A DNA stretch of 64,000 bases from Blautia sp. (GCA_023667395.1 JAMPAC010000002.1:1-64000); one strand, 5' to 3'. Positions 26,726 through 35,775 are shown, numbered from the stretch's first letter. Numbers and translations: made by a program. The notes: generated by a model from the sequence alone, not told the origin.

Positions 26726-27901
26726 ATGGCAGAGCAGAAAAGGGACTATTACGAGGTCCTTGGCGTTGATAAAAACGCAGATGACGCTACAATTAAAAAA
26801 GCATTTCGTGGATTGGCTAAGAAGTATCACCCGGATATGAATCCGGGTGATGCCGAGGCTGAGAAGAAATTTAAGGAAGCATCCGAGGCATACGCGGTAC
26901 TCAGCGATCCTGACAAGAGGAAGCAGTATGACCAATTTGGCCATGCTGCCTTTGAGGGCGGCGCGGGCGCAGGAGGATTTGACTTTAGCGGGATGGATTT
27001 TGAGGATATTTTCGGAGATCTTTTCGGCAGCTTTTTCGGAGGTGGCAGGAGCAGCAGATCGTACAGCAACGGACCCATGAAAGGGGCCAATCTGCGCACT
27101 ACCGTCCGCATTACCTTTGAGGAGGCTGTGTTCGGCTGTAATAAGGAGATCGAACTGACGGTCAAGGATACCTGCAAGACTTGTAACGGTTCCGGCGCAA
27201 GGCCGGGAACCAGTCCCGAGACCTGTAAGAGATGCGGCGGCAAGGGTCAGACGGTGGTGACGGAAACAGCCTTTTTTGGCGTTACCAGAAGCGTGAAAGT
27301 ATGTCCCGACTGTCAGGGTACCGGTAAAGTGATTCGGGAGAAATGCCCGGAGTGCTACGGCTCCGGTTACACTTCCATGAAGAAGCGCTATTCCGTGGAC
27401 ATTCCTGCGGGTATTGATAACGGTCAGTCTGTCCGTAAGCCTGGACTGGGCGATCCCGGCGCCAATGGAGGCCCTAGGGGCGATGTGCTGGTGGAGGTCA
27501 TCGTAGGCCGCCATCCCATCTTCCAGAGACGGGATATGGATCTATACTCTACCGTGCCCATGTCTTATGCGGTGGCATCCCTTGGCGGCGAGGTATTGAT
27601 CGATACTGTTGACGGCAAGGTCATCTATGACGTGAAAGCCGGTACCCAGACCGATACCAGGATCCGGTTAAAGGGCAAGGGAGTTCCTTCCTGGAGAAAC
27701 AGGGACGTCAGGGGCGACCACTATGTGACGCTGGTGGTGCAGGTGCCTGACAAACTGAGCCACGAGGCGAAAGAATTGCTGCGCCAGTTTGATGAGTTGA
27801 CAGGCGATTCCCTCCACGCCGCGAAGAACGCCACGAGCCAGGAGGACGATCCGAAAGATACCAGGGAATCCGGTGGCAGGAAGAAGAAGTTTTGGAAGTA
27901 G
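26726..27901 (+). CDS. dnaJ: Chaperone DnaJ (Hsp40)
   Basis: 391 residues. J domain with HPD at about residues 33-35 ([11 protein letters not shown]), a Gly/Phe-rich linker ([19 protein letters not shown]), four zinc-binding CxxCxGxG repeats ([32 protein letters not shown]) and the C-terminal client-binding domains. It stimulates DnaK ATPase and delivers clients. It is the last canonical gene of the heat-shock operon; a Uma2 gene follows after 20 bases. Confidence 0.98.
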   Translation: MAEQKRDYYEVLGVDKNADDATIKKAFRGLAKKYHPDMNPGDAEAEKKFKEASEAYAVLSDPDKRKQYDQFGHAAFEGGAGAGGFDFSGMDFEDIFGDLFGSFFGGGRSSRSYSNGPMKGANLRTTVRITFEEAVFGCNKEIELTVKDTCKTCNGSGARPGTSPETCKRCGGKGQTVVTETAFFGVTRSVKVCPDCQGTGKVIREKCPECYGSGYTSMKKRYSVDIPAGIDNGQSVRKPGLGDPGANGGPRGDVLVEVIVGRHPIFQRRDMDLYSTVPMSYAVASLGGEVLIDTVDGKVIYDVKAGTQTDTRIRLKGKGVPSWRNRDVRGDHYVTLVVQVPDKLSHEAKELLRQFDELTGDSLHAAKNATSQEDDPKDTRESGGRKKKFWK

Positions 27902-27921
27902 GATAGCGGAGGACAGTTTAT

Positions 27922-28467
27922 ATGGCATTGGCTCAAGCAGTGGTCAATACAATTGAAGACATTTATGATCTTCCGGAAGGACAACGGGCAGAACTGCTGG
28001 ATGGACAAATGCATATGATGGCGCCTCCCAATACGGATCATCAGAGAATCTCGCATCTGCTGTCATGGAAGATAGAAAATTATATTCAGGGAAAAAAGGG
28101 AACCTGTCGGGTCTTTGCGGCTCCTTTCGCAGTTTTTCTGATGAAAGATGAGTTCAACTATGTGGAGCCGGATATTTCGGTGATATGCGATCAGGATAAG
28201 TTGAATGAAAAAGGCTGCAGCGGCGCACCGGATTGGGTGATAGAGATTGTTTCTCCTTCCACGAGCCGCATGGATTATGGCATAAAGCTTTTTAAATATC
28301 GTGCGGCAGGGGTGCGTGAGTACTGGATCATTAATCCGTTGAAAAAGACGGTTACGGTATATGATTTCGAGCATGAAGCAGGTACGAATCAGTATGTCTT
28401 TGATGACACGATTCCCGTGTGTATTTATAAGGATTTGAGTATTAATATGAGCGAGCTGCTTTTATAG
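27922..28467 (+). CDS. Uma2 (DUF820) family protein
   Basis: 181 residues, second Uma2 protein of the window. Motifs YVEPDISVICDQDKL, GAPDWVIEIVSPSTSRMDYG, FKYRAAGVREYWIINP and the late TVYDF strand match the PD-(D/E)XK-like fold with Asp, Glu and Lys in place. The N-terminus (YDLPEGQRAELLDGQMHMMA) is typical of the family. It is close enough to dnaJ to be co-transcribed and is followed by a strong terminator. Confidence 0.87.
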   Translation: MALAQAVVNTIEDIYDLPEGQRAELLDGQMHMMAPPNTDHQRISHLLSWKIENYIQGKKGTCRVFAAPFAVFLMKDEFNYVEPDISVICDQDKLNEKGCSGAPDWVIEIVSPSTSRMDYGIKLFKYRAAGVREYWIINPLKKTVTVYDFEHEAGTNQYVFDDTIPVCIYKDLSINMSELLL

Positions 28468-28479
28468 TGTGATATGTAG

Positions 28480-28517
28480 CGCCGCAGGATCTGTAGAGTG
28501 GATCCTGCGGCGTTTTT
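28480..28517 (+). terminator. Strong terminator closing the heat-shock transcript
   Basis: Perfect 12-bp arms CGCCGCAGGATC and GATCCTGCGGCG around a 9-base loop, then TTTTT. It marks the last GC-rich core sequence before the AT-rich island. Confidence 0.93.
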
Positions 28518-28559
28518 GTGCCCTATGGGGAAGATCATAATGTAATATGTATTTTGAAG

Positions 28560-28588
28560 TAGACAACAACAGAAATTGAAGGTATTAT
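28560..28588 (+). promoter_or_regulatory. Putative promoter of the AT-rich operon
   Basis: TAGACA (28560-28565), 17-base spacer, TATTAT (28583-28588), about 34 bases before the first start codon of the island. Confidence 0.5.
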
Positions 28589-28621
28589 GTAGTTATACTA
28601 CCAGTTTAAGGAGTGATGCCA

Positions 28622-29404
28622 ATGGGAAAGAAGGTAAATTTTTTCACAGTCGATTTATATGAATCTGTTAATAGTACACATAGAGATTATAGAGAAATCA
28701 AGGATTTGATGATAGCAATTATTAATGAAAAAGCTATTCATCTTAAGGATTTTTGGGTTCTTGATTTAACAACGGATAGTGAACTTCATTATGTGGCTGA
28801 TATTTTTTCATATAAAGAGAATAACTTATTTATGCGTGTTAGCAGTCAAAAGCCATCGGGAGGATTTTTGCATAGAGATTATAGGACAAATGTTCCAACA
28901 GGTGTCTTAGAAAGAGGCAGTGAAGATAGGGAAGGCATTGAAGTATATACATATGCGCTGTTAGACTATGAAACAGGTATCTTTTCTATTGTAAATCAAC
29001 AGAATGCTCCAAATTATAGAATTATTAATTATTTTTTTGCAAAATATAATGTAAATTATTTTATGGAATTTAAACCGATTCCCAATCCGGATGGTATCTC
29101 CAGAATATATGAAGCAGTAGATCCTCAAATTTCACAGGTAGAGGTTGAAGTCCCTGTGCCGAATGCAGAAGTTTTAGAAAGAATGTTTGGTTGGAGTGCC
29201 AAAGATATTTTAGATATACAAGGGAATGGATTAAAGGCCACAATGAAATTATCTAGAGTAGACAGAAAAGTGATTACGGATACAGCTGATGAAACGAAAG
29301 GATTAATTGATAGTATTAAATCAAGGATTACGGATTATAATAAAGCCAAAGTAAGGGCAAAAGCGTTAGGGAAAAAAATGACTGATTATAGCTTTTTCTA
29401 TTAA
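28622..29404 (+). CDS. Unknown protein paired with a ClpB-like ATPase
   Basis: 260 residues, no family recognised. It is strongly AT-rich compared with flanking genes. The first 170 residues look like a mixed alpha/beta domain (VNFFTVDLYESVNSTHRDYR, LLDYETGIFSIVNQQNAP), the rest a helical C-terminus (DETKGLIDSIKSRITDYNKA). No signal peptide or membrane helix is seen. ATG 28622 is chosen for AAGGAG 8 bases upstream. The AAA+ gene starts at or before its stop codon, so the two appear to be one functional unit, possibly an antiphage or stress module; this is inference from context. Confidence 0.7.
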   Translation: MGKKVNFFTVDLYESVNSTHRDYREIKDLMIAIINEKAIHLKDFWVLDLTTDSELHYVADIFSYKENNLFMRVSSQKPSGGFLHRDYRTNVPTGVLERGSEDREGIEVYTYALLDYETGIFSIVNQQNAPNYRIINYFFAKYNVNYFMEFKPIPNPDGISRIYEAVDPQISQVEVEVPVPNAEVLERMFGWSAKDILDIQGNGLKATMKLSRVDRKVITDTADETKGLIDSIKSRITDYNKAKVRAKALGKKMTDYSFFY

Positions 29405-30308
29405 TAGTCAATCGTAGATATACATATACGGTTAATAATTTATTTGGGTATAGAATTGATAAGATAAAGTCTCTTGAAAGTCAATTTGATGTCTCTATAC
29501 CTGAAAACACAAATATTGTAGATATTAGAGATACAAACTTTGAGCAACTAATGAAGAGTATTCGATATGAACTGGTTGGGTATAGCAGGTATAAGGATAT
29601 GTTAGAAGATGAATTAAAAAAGTTTCGAGTATTTAACAAATTAGGGCATCAACCAATATTTTCGACATTGATTATGGGTAAATCCGGTATAGGAAAAACA
29701 GAACTTGCAAGAATTTTGCATCGTAATTTATCTCCGACAGAACCATTTATAAAAATAAATTTTGGAAACTATAGTGATCAAAATGCTTTAAATAGTTTGA
29801 TAGGAAGTCCGAGAGGATATGCAGGAAGTAATAAAGGTGAATTGACAGATAAATTGTTAAAAAGTAGATCTAATGTAATTCTAATAGATGAATTTGAAAA
29901 ATCACATCAGTCAGTACAGAACTTTTTTTGCAATTATTAGAGGATGGGATGTTTTCGGATTCATTAGCAAGAGATTATGATTTGAATAAATATATAATAA
30001 TATTTACAACAAATGTCTTAAAAACACAAGCATCAAAAAAATTTTCACCTGAATTACTATCCCGGTTTAATTTGGTATATTCTTTTTCGGAATTGAGTTT
30101 GGAAGAAAAGGAAGAATATGTTAGAAAAAGATTGGAAATAATTCAGAAAGATATTAGGGACAAATTGAAAATTGATTTTGATAATGATATTATACAGAGA
30201 ATAGTCAATTTTGATTATAAAAAGTATGGGAATATGAGGGACATTAATTCTCAATTAATGAAAAGGGTAAGCGATGAATTATATCCGCTACTGTATAGAA
30301 GGGAATAA
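29392..30308 (+). pseudogene. AAA+ ATPase, ClpA/B-like, split by a frameshift
   Basis: Two overlapping frames make one AAA+ module. The first (ATG 29551 to 29940) holds Walker A GKSGIGKTELAR, pore-loop region GSPRGYAGSNKGELTD and Walker B VILIDEFEKSH. The second (29928-30308) continues with QLLEDGMFSDSLARDYD, sensor 1 IIFTTN, an arginine-finger region FSPELLSRFN and a C-domain. In ClpB the same join is seamless, so one base is gained or lost in the T7 run at about 29924-29930. The frame is also open upstream from 29392 with plausible coding but no start codon before 29551. It may be a decayed gene, a sequencing error or slippage-dependent expression. Confidence 0.75.
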
Positions 30309-30311
30309 CAG

Positions 30312-30398
30312 ATAAATATAAAAGAAAACACTTTGAGTAGGATATAGAAAGTTACATGTTCTCTCAGAGCGGATTCGAAAAAGGCGACCTGATTCTAG
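30312..30398 (+). pseudogene. Decayed 5' fragment of a second hsdR copy
   Basis: It aligns with the first 87 bases of the intact hsdR (31194 on): codons for NIKE, DIESYM, GF.KGDL are shared. The start codon is ATA, and a one-base deletion after codon 9 shifts the frame. It lies upstream of the CptIN locus, so the toxin-antitoxin genes sit between a dead and an intact hsdR start. Confidence 0.7.
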
Positions 30399-30503
30399 TG
30401 AGGTATATATCAACAGAAGAATAAAATTATGAGTATGTGGCGGGAAAGAAAAATTGGGAATAAATCATGTATGCACTGCATAAAATTTTACTGGAAAGCC
30501 CTA

Positions 30504-30532
30504 TTGACTTTCTCTTTTGTGCTTGCTAGAAT
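30504..30532 (+). promoter_or_regulatory. Sigma-A promoter of the CptI-like RNA
   Basis: TTGACT (30504-30509), 17-base spacer, TAGAAT (30527-30532). The predicted transcription start (about 30539) is a few bases before the first antitoxin repeat. Confidence 0.75.
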
Positions 30533-30544
30533 GTAGGTACAAAG

Positions 30545-30634
30545 AAAGTTTACCACTGACCGATATGTGGTATATAAATGGTCGGGTTGAAAGTTTACCG
30601 CTGACCAATATGCGGTATATAAGTGGTTGGGTTG
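30545..30634 (+). repeat. Tandem 45-base direct repeats of the antitoxin
   Basis: Both units begin AAAGTTTACC and end GGGTTG, with differences that mostly preserve base pairing. The unit count (two full) is low compared with ToxI. Confidence 0.9.
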
Positions 30635-30641
30635 AAAGTAT

Positions 30642-30671
30642 AGTCCTTCGCCGCAGGGTGAGGGACTTTTT
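30642..30671 (+). terminator. Terminator between antitoxin RNA and toxin gene
   Basis: An 11-bp stem (AGTCCTTCGCC with GGTGAGGGACT, two G-U pairs), loop GCAG, then TTTTT. In type III systems this leaky terminator sets the RNA to mRNA ratio. Confidence 0.9.
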
Positions 30672-30691
30672 ACATAGCGAGGACGGAGCAA

Positions 30692-31162
30692 ATGAAGAAA
30701 ACGGGATTTTACATTATTCAGGACAAATTTTTTGAGGATATGTCTGATCCGTATCTCAAGGGAAATAAGGCGGGGAACAGACCACATTATTATTGTTTTG
30801 AAGATACGAGTACAGGAATATGCTGGATGATACCTTTGTCCAGTCGGATTGATAAATATAAAAGAATCATAGAGAAGAAGGAAAAAGCAGGAAAACCTTG
30901 TGACATTATTCATATTGTAAAACTGGATGACAGCCGAGAAAGTGCATTTCTGATACAAGATATGTTTCCGGTAATTGAGGAATACATAGAACGGGAATAT
31001 ACTATAGCAGGAAATCATTTGATGTTGACAAGCGAGCATACAGTTAAGGAGATTGAGCAGAAAGCAAAGAAAGTTTTGGGTATGTTGAAACGTGGCATAA
31101 GGTTTACGCCAACGCAGCCGGATATTATGGTTATATTGAAAAAATTGCAGCAGAGAAAATGA
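30692..31162 (+). CDS. cptN: Type III toxin, CptN/ToxN-family endoribonuclease
   Basis: 156 residues, the size of ToxN/AbiQ/CptN toxins. The N-terminus GFYIIQDKFFEDMSDPYLKG, then NRPHYYCFEDTSTGICWMIP and LSSRIDKYKRI, matches the CptN group of Lachnospiraceae as I recall it. The conserved Ser/Lys-rich positions around SSRIDKYK are where ToxN has its active site. The toxin would cleave its own repeat RNA and, when freed, cellular mRNA; related systems abort phage infection. The gene follows the repeat-terminator unit and precedes hsdR by 31 bases. Confidence 0.85.
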   Translation: MKKTGFYIIQDKFFEDMSDPYLKGNKAGNRPHYYCFEDTSTGICWMIPLSSRIDKYKRIIEKKEKAGKPCDIIHIVKLDDSRESAFLIQDMFPVIEEYIEREYTIAGNHLMLTSEHTVKEIEQKAKKVLGMLKRGIRFTPTQPDIMVILKKLQQRK

Positions 31163-31193
31163 GTTCTCTTGTAATGGAAATGGAGAATTATAA

Positions 31194-34100
31194 ATGAACA
31201 TAAAAGAAAAACGCTTCGAACAGGACATAGAAAGCTACATGCTCTTCCAGGGAGGCTTCACAAAAGGAGACCTGAAAACATATGACAGGGAAAAAGCAAT
31301 TGATTTACCGAAGCTGATTGGTTTTGTAAAGAAAACACAGCCCAGACAATGGCAAAAATATGAAAGAAACTACGGAGCGGATGCAGAAAAGAAGTTCTAT
31401 AAGAGATTTCAGGAGAGCGTTGATACTTTTGGGCTTCTGCATGTGTTAAGACATGGCTTTGAAGACAGAGGGGCGAAGATTGAGGTTGTCGCTTTTAGGG
31501 AAAATAACAACTTAAGTCAACAGGTCATTGATGATTATAACAGTAATATTGTAACCTGCACGAGACAGTTTAAATATTCCGCCCTGAATGAAAACAGTAT
31601 CGATATGGTTCTCTCCGTAAATGGCATACCCGTTGTGGCATTGGAATTGAAAAACCAATTGACAGGCCAATCCATTTCCAATGCGAAGAAGCAGTTTATG
31701 TATGACAGAAACCCACGGGAACTGTGCTTTCAGTTTGATAAGAGATTTTTGGTCTATTTTGCGGTGGATCTGAATGAAATTGCAATGACGACCAGATTGG
31801 CGGGAAAAGAGACATCCTTTCTTCCGTTTGATCAGGGTTCTAACGGTGCGGGAAAAGTGGGCGGAGCAGGCAATCCGGGAAATCCAAATGGATATGCGAC
31901 GTCTTATTTGTGGGAACAGGTACTTACAAAAGATAATCTGCTTGAACTGGTACATAAGTTCATTCAAAGAGTGGAAGATGAAAAAGTAGTTTACAAAAAT
32001 GGAGCAGAGACGAAGAAGAAAAGTGTTAAACTACTTTTTCCGAGATATCATCAGCTGGATGTTGTCACAAAATTGATTGCGGATGTAAAAGAAAACGGTT
32101 CCGGCAGGAATTATCTGATCCAGCACAGCGCTGGATCGGGTAAGAGTAATTCGATTGCCTGGCTGGCATATGAATTGTCAGAACTTCACGATAAAAATGA
32201 TAAACCTGTTTTCACATCTGTGATCGTCATAAATGACAGGACTGTTTTGGACAGGCAGACACAAAATACTATCTTCGGGTTTGACCATGTTACGGGCACT
32301 GTAGAGAAGATAGATGATGAAAAACATTCTTCCGATCTGAAACAGGCTATTAATGATGGAAAGAAGATTATTATTACCACGTTGCAGAAATTCCCTTATA
32401 TATACGATGAAATCGATGATACCACAGACAAAAGATTCGCTGTTATTGTGGATGAAGCCCACAATTCCCAATCCGGGAGATCAGCGCAGAAACTAAAAAC
32501 AGCACTTGCGGATACGGAAGAAGCGTTAAGAGAATTTGCTGAAATAGAGGGGAAAGAGGAAGAAGAAATCAGGGATGATGAGGACAAATTGGTGGAGCAG
32601 ATGCTTACACACGGCAGGCACAAAAATCTTTCATTCTTTGCCTTTACTGCCACACCGAAAGAGTCAACGCTGGAACTGTTCGGAGAAAAACTACCTGACG
32701 GCGGCTTCAGGGCATTTCACATTTACAGTATGAAGCAGGCCATTGAGGAAGGCTTTATTCTTAATGTGCTGAAAAATTATATGACATATAAAAACTGCTA
32801 TCGTATTGCAAAAAATACCCCGGGGAATCCGGAAGTCCCTGTCACGCAGGCATTAAAGGCAATCCAGAGGTATGAATCCCTGCATCCGCATAATCTCCAG
32901 CAAAAAACGGCAATCATCATTGAAACTTTCAGGAGTGTTACAAAGAATAAAATCAACGGTAATGCAAAAGCGATGGTGGTTACCGCATCCAGATTGCACG
33001 CTATCAGATATTACCATGAATTTAAGAGATATCTGGAATTGAAAGGTTATGATGATCTTGAGATTCTGGTTGCTTTTTCCGGTATTGTAAAAGACGGGGA
33101 AGAGGAATATACAGAGGAAGGCATGAATAAACGAAAAGATGGCACTACAATCAGGGAAAGCCAATTGCCTGCGGAATTTAATAAAGATGAGTATGCCATG
33201 CTGATCGTTGCGGAAAAATATCAGACAGGATTTGACGAACCATTATTGCATACCATGTTTGTTGATAAGAAACTGAAAGGCGTGAAAGCTGTACAAACCC
33301 TGTCAAGGCTTAACAGGACTTGTGCAGGCAAGACAGATACTTTTGTCCTGGACTTTGTGAATACAGCGGAGGAGATCAAAGAAGCGTTTGAACCATATTA
33401 TGAATGTACGGAACTGGATCAGGAAATCGATGCCAACCTGATCTATGATACCAGAACCATGCTTAGGAGTTATGGATTATACAATGATGACGACATAGAA
33501 AAAATGCTGAAAATCCTCTTTAAAAAGTCTCCGCAGAATGACACTGATCTGGGGAAAATGGCAGGCGTGCTGACTCCCGTTGTGAACAGGTATAAGGAAT
33601 TGCCGAAAGACAAAAGGTTTGATTATAAGAAAGTCATCCATAATTTTAATAAATGGTACTCTTATATCACTCAGATTTCCAGAATGTTTGATATATCTCT
33701 GCAGAAAGAATATAACTTCACACAGTATCTGGAAAAGATGCTGCCTCCGGCGGTAGATGCGAAGTCGGTGGATCTGGAAGATAAATTGAAGTTGGAGTTC
33801 TATAAGCTGGAGCAGACATTTAAAGGAGATATTTCCCTGAATCCTACGGTAGAAACGTCTACATTGGAAAATCCGAAGACTTTGAGGGCTTCTGAGAAAG
33901 GGGTTCAAAAAGATGATCTGCTGGATGTTATCATCAACAGAATCAATGAAAAGTATTCAGGGGTTTTTATCGAGCGGGACAGGGTGGTGGTTGAGCAGCT
34001 TTATAACAGGTGTATCAAGTATAATGACAAGATAAGAATGCAGGCAAGGAAAAATGATGAAGAAGTATTCAATCGATCCATTTTCCCTGAGATTTTCAAA

Positions 34101-34259
34101 CAGGTTGCACAGGACTGTTATATGGAGCAGATGAAAGCATTTTCCAAATTGTTTGAAGATAAAGCCTTTTATGAATCTGTAATGGAATCTATTGCAAAGG
34201 AAGCATATAAGGGTTTGCGGAATTCCGCTTCCCAAACCACCCAAAACGCGATATACTGA
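31194..34259 (+). CDS. hsdR: Type I restriction enzyme endonuclease/translocase subunit HsdR
   Basis: 1021 residues, full length. The N-terminal PD-(D/E)XK nuclease (IDMVLSVNGIPVVALELKNQ) is followed by two RecA-like SF2 motor domains with Walker A (HSAGSGKSNS), DEAH box (VIVDEAHNSQSGRS) and motif III (FFAFTATP). Motif VI lies in VQTLSRLNRTCAGK. A helical C-terminal region would dock to HsdM. It translocates and cuts DNA only together with HsdM and HsdS, and neither gene is in this window. GC content is well below the following core gene. Confidence 0.95.
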   Translation: MNIKEKRFEQDIESYMLFQGGFTKGDLKTYDREKAIDLPKLIGFVKKTQPRQWQKYERNYGADAEKKFYKRFQESVDTFGLLHVLRHGFEDRGAKIEVVAFRENNNLSQQVIDDYNSNIVTCTRQFKYSALNENSIDMVLSVNGIPVVALELKNQLTGQSISNAKKQFMYDRNPRELCFQFDKRFLVYFAVDLNEIAMTTRLAGKETSFLPFDQGSNGAGKVGGAGNPGNPNGYATSYLWEQVLTKDNLLELVHKFIQRVEDEKVVYKNGAETKKKSVKLLFPRYHQLDVVTKLIADVKENGSGRNYLIQHSAGSGKSNSIAWLAYELSELHDKNDKPVFTSVIVINDRTVLDRQTQNTIFGFDHVTGTVEKIDDEKHSSDLKQAINDGKKIIITTLQKFPYIYDEIDDTTDKRFAVIVDEAHNSQSGRSAQKLKTALADTEEALREFAEIEGKEEEEIRDDEDKLVEQMLTHGRHKNLSFFAFTATPKESTLELFGEKLPDGGFRAFHIYSMKQAIEEGFILNVLKNYMTYKNCYRIAKNTPGNPEVPVTQALKAIQRYESLHPHNLQQKTAIIIETFRSVTKNKINGNAKAMVVTASRLHAIRYYHEFKRYLELKGYDDLEILVAFSGIVKDGEEEYTEEGMNKRKDGTTIRESQLPAEFNKDEYAMLIVAEKYQTGFDEPLLHTMFVDKKLKGVKAVQTLSRLNRTCAGKTDTFVLDFVNTAEEIKEAFEPYYECTELDQEIDANLIYDTRTMLRSYGLYNDDDIEKMLKILFKKSPQNDTDLGKMAGVLTPVVNRYKELPKDKRFDYKKVIHNFNKWYSYITQISRMFDISLQKEYNFTQYLEKMLPPAVDAKSVDLEDKLKLEFYKLEQTFKGDISLNPTVETSTLENPKTLRASEKGVQKDDLLDVIINRINEKYSGVFIERDRVVVEQLYNRCIKYNDKIRMQARKNDEEVFNRSIFPEIFKQVAQDCYMEQMKAFSKLFEDKAFYESVMESIAKEAYKGLRNSASQTTQNAIY

Positions 34260-34263
34260 TGAA

Positions 34264-35775
34264 ATGAACGATTTTATTAATACGCTTTGCAAATTATATA
34301 TCATATTCCTGACGGCGGCGCTGCCCCTTTACACGGGGGGGACCTACTGGAAGCTGGGGGATACCAAATATACGCTGTTCCGCAATGTGACGCTGATCTG
34401 CCTGGGGGCGTGGCTGGCGGTTTCTCTGCTCCGCAGCATCATTTCCCTGGCCAGCGGGACAAGGCGTTTCCCCAGGCTGAGCATCATGGATTTCTGTATG
34501 CTGGCCTACGGAGGGGCGGCGCTGGTCTCGGCGTTATGCAGTCCTTATGCCGGGACTCCCTGGACAGGCTACACGGAATGGTACATGGGCGCAGTGTCGC
34601 AGTGCATGTTTGTGGGAATTTATTTTTTTATCTCCAGATCCTGTGACGGGAGCCGTATTCCGGTTTATGTGGGGGAGGCTGGCCTAGCGGCGGTATTTCT
34701 GATCGGCTTTGCCCACCGGCTGGGATTCGATCCGATCGGGGTGATGCAGCCCTTTCATGAAAAAAGCTGGGAATACAGCCATATGATCGCCACCATAGGA
34801 AACATTAACTGGTTCTGCGGGTTCTGCAGTGTCATGGTGGGATTCCCGGTGGCATTTTTTTTAAGGAGCAAAGGGAAGCTGGAATTGTTGCTGCATTACG
34901 CAGTGAGCGTTATGGGGCTTGTGCTTTTGTGTATTCAGGGCAGCGATGCGGGTCCCCTGATTGCGGCGGTGTGTATTGGTGTCAGCCTGCTATTTGGGCT
35001 AAAGGATCAAAAGATTTTTCAGCGGGGGCTCGCCCTTGCGTCGGGAATGTGTCTGGTGATGGCGGCATATGCGAAGATTGTGAAACTGTTGGGCAAAGAG
35101 GCAATGGCCACGGTTCCCTTGGATGGCATCGGCCTGGACAGGATGGCCTGGAACGGATGGTGGGTTGTAGGGGCGGTATTCCTGATCCTGACAATAGCGA
35201 TCGGGAAATGTCCTCCAAGTGCGGCAAAGAAAGCCGGTGTGGCAATGATGTTTGCGGGCGGTCTGGCGGTGGCCGCGCTGGCGGTCGTGTATGCCCTGCG
35301 GATGCCTGGAGGGGACGACTGGGGCAGCGGCAGGGGCGGACTGTGGCGGTTTGCCTGGCAGGGCTTCGTGCAGGGCGGATTCCGGCAGAAGCTGGTGGGC
35401 GCCGGGCCGGACTGTTTTGCGGAGTATATTTATTCCACCCTGCCCGCGTCGCAGTTGACGCCCACGGAAGGGTTCTGGACAGGAACCATCTATGCCAATG
35501 CCCATAATGAGTGGCTGAATGCGCTGGTTAATCTGGGGATACTTGGCACGGCGGCGCTGGCGGGCATTTATATCGGCTGTGTGAAGCGTTACAGGAAGCT
35601 GACCCTGGGGATGCTGGTCATCGCCATGTACGGCATCAATTCCCTGATCAGCTTCCAACAGGTTTTGAGCACGCCGCTGCTTTGTATGGTGTTGGGAATG
35701 TGCGAGTATCATATGAGGAACGGTTCGCATGTCAGCCGGGGGGATTCAGACTCCATGCCTGCTTGGGAGGGTTGA
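34264..35775 (+). CDS. O-antigen ligase/Wzy-like membrane protein
   Basis: 503 residues with about 10-12 hydrophobic segments. The periplasmic-type loop with NAHNEWLNALVNLGILG near residue 420 is the O-antigen ligase (Wzy_C) signature; upstream GAGPDCFAEYIYSTLPASQL is also typical. Such proteins polymerise or transfer surface polysaccharides on undecaprenyl carriers. The ATG at 34264 lies 4 bases after the hsdR stop without a clear RBS. The jump from AT-rich to GC-rich sequence at this point suggests the island was inserted directly upstream, perhaps removing the native promoter. Confidence 0.8.
   Translation: MNDFINTLCKLYIIFLTAALPLYTGGTYWKLGDTKYTLFRNVTLICLGAWLAVSLLRSIISLASGTRRFPRLSIMDFCMLAYGGAALVSALCSPYAGTPWTGYTEWYMGAVSQCMFVGIYFFISRSCDGSRIPVYVGEAGLAAVFLIGFAHRLGFDPIGVMQPFHEKSWEYSHMIATIGNINWFCGFCSVMVGFPVAFFLRSKGKLELLLHYAVSVMGLVLLCIQGSDAGPLIAAVCIGVSLLFGLKDQKIFQRGLALASGMCLVMAAYAKIVKLLGKEAMATVPLDGIGLDRMAWNGWWVVGAVFLILTIAIGKCPPSAAKKAGVAMMFAGGLAVAALAVVYALRMPGGDDWGSGRGGLWRFAWQGFVQGGFRQKLVGAGPDCFAEYIYSTLPASQLTPTEGFWTGTIYANAHNEWLNALVNLGILGTAALAGIYIGCVKRYRKLTLGMLVIAMYGINSLISFQQVLSTPLLCMVLGMCEYHMRNGSHVSRGDSDSMPAWEG

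Larger units (their letters stand above)
30539..30671 (+). ncRNA. cptI: Type III antitoxin RNA (CptI-like), two 45-nt repeats
   Basis: Two tandem 45-base repeats, 30545-30589 and 30590-30634, plus the first bases of a third, then a terminator and the toxin gene. This is the layout of type III systems, in which the toxin cuts the precursor into single repeats that inhibit it. Each repeat can form an H-type pseudoknot: CCAC with GTGG and GACC with GGTC in repeat 1. In repeat 2 these are CCGC with GCGG and GACC with GGTT. The A-to-G and T-to-C changes on opposite strands of the first stem are compensatory. Confidence 0.85.

Noticed and set aside
30545-30634. CRISPR-like repeats
   Set aside because: The two 45-base repeats are contiguous with no spacer between them and fit the type III antitoxin layout. 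No other regularly spaced repeats exist in the window.
30488-31228. 246-codon minus-strand frame over the toxin gene
   Set aside because: It is antisense to the toxin and its repeat RNA. Low-complexity Phe/Ser/Tyr content and lack of an RBS mark it as a shadow frame.
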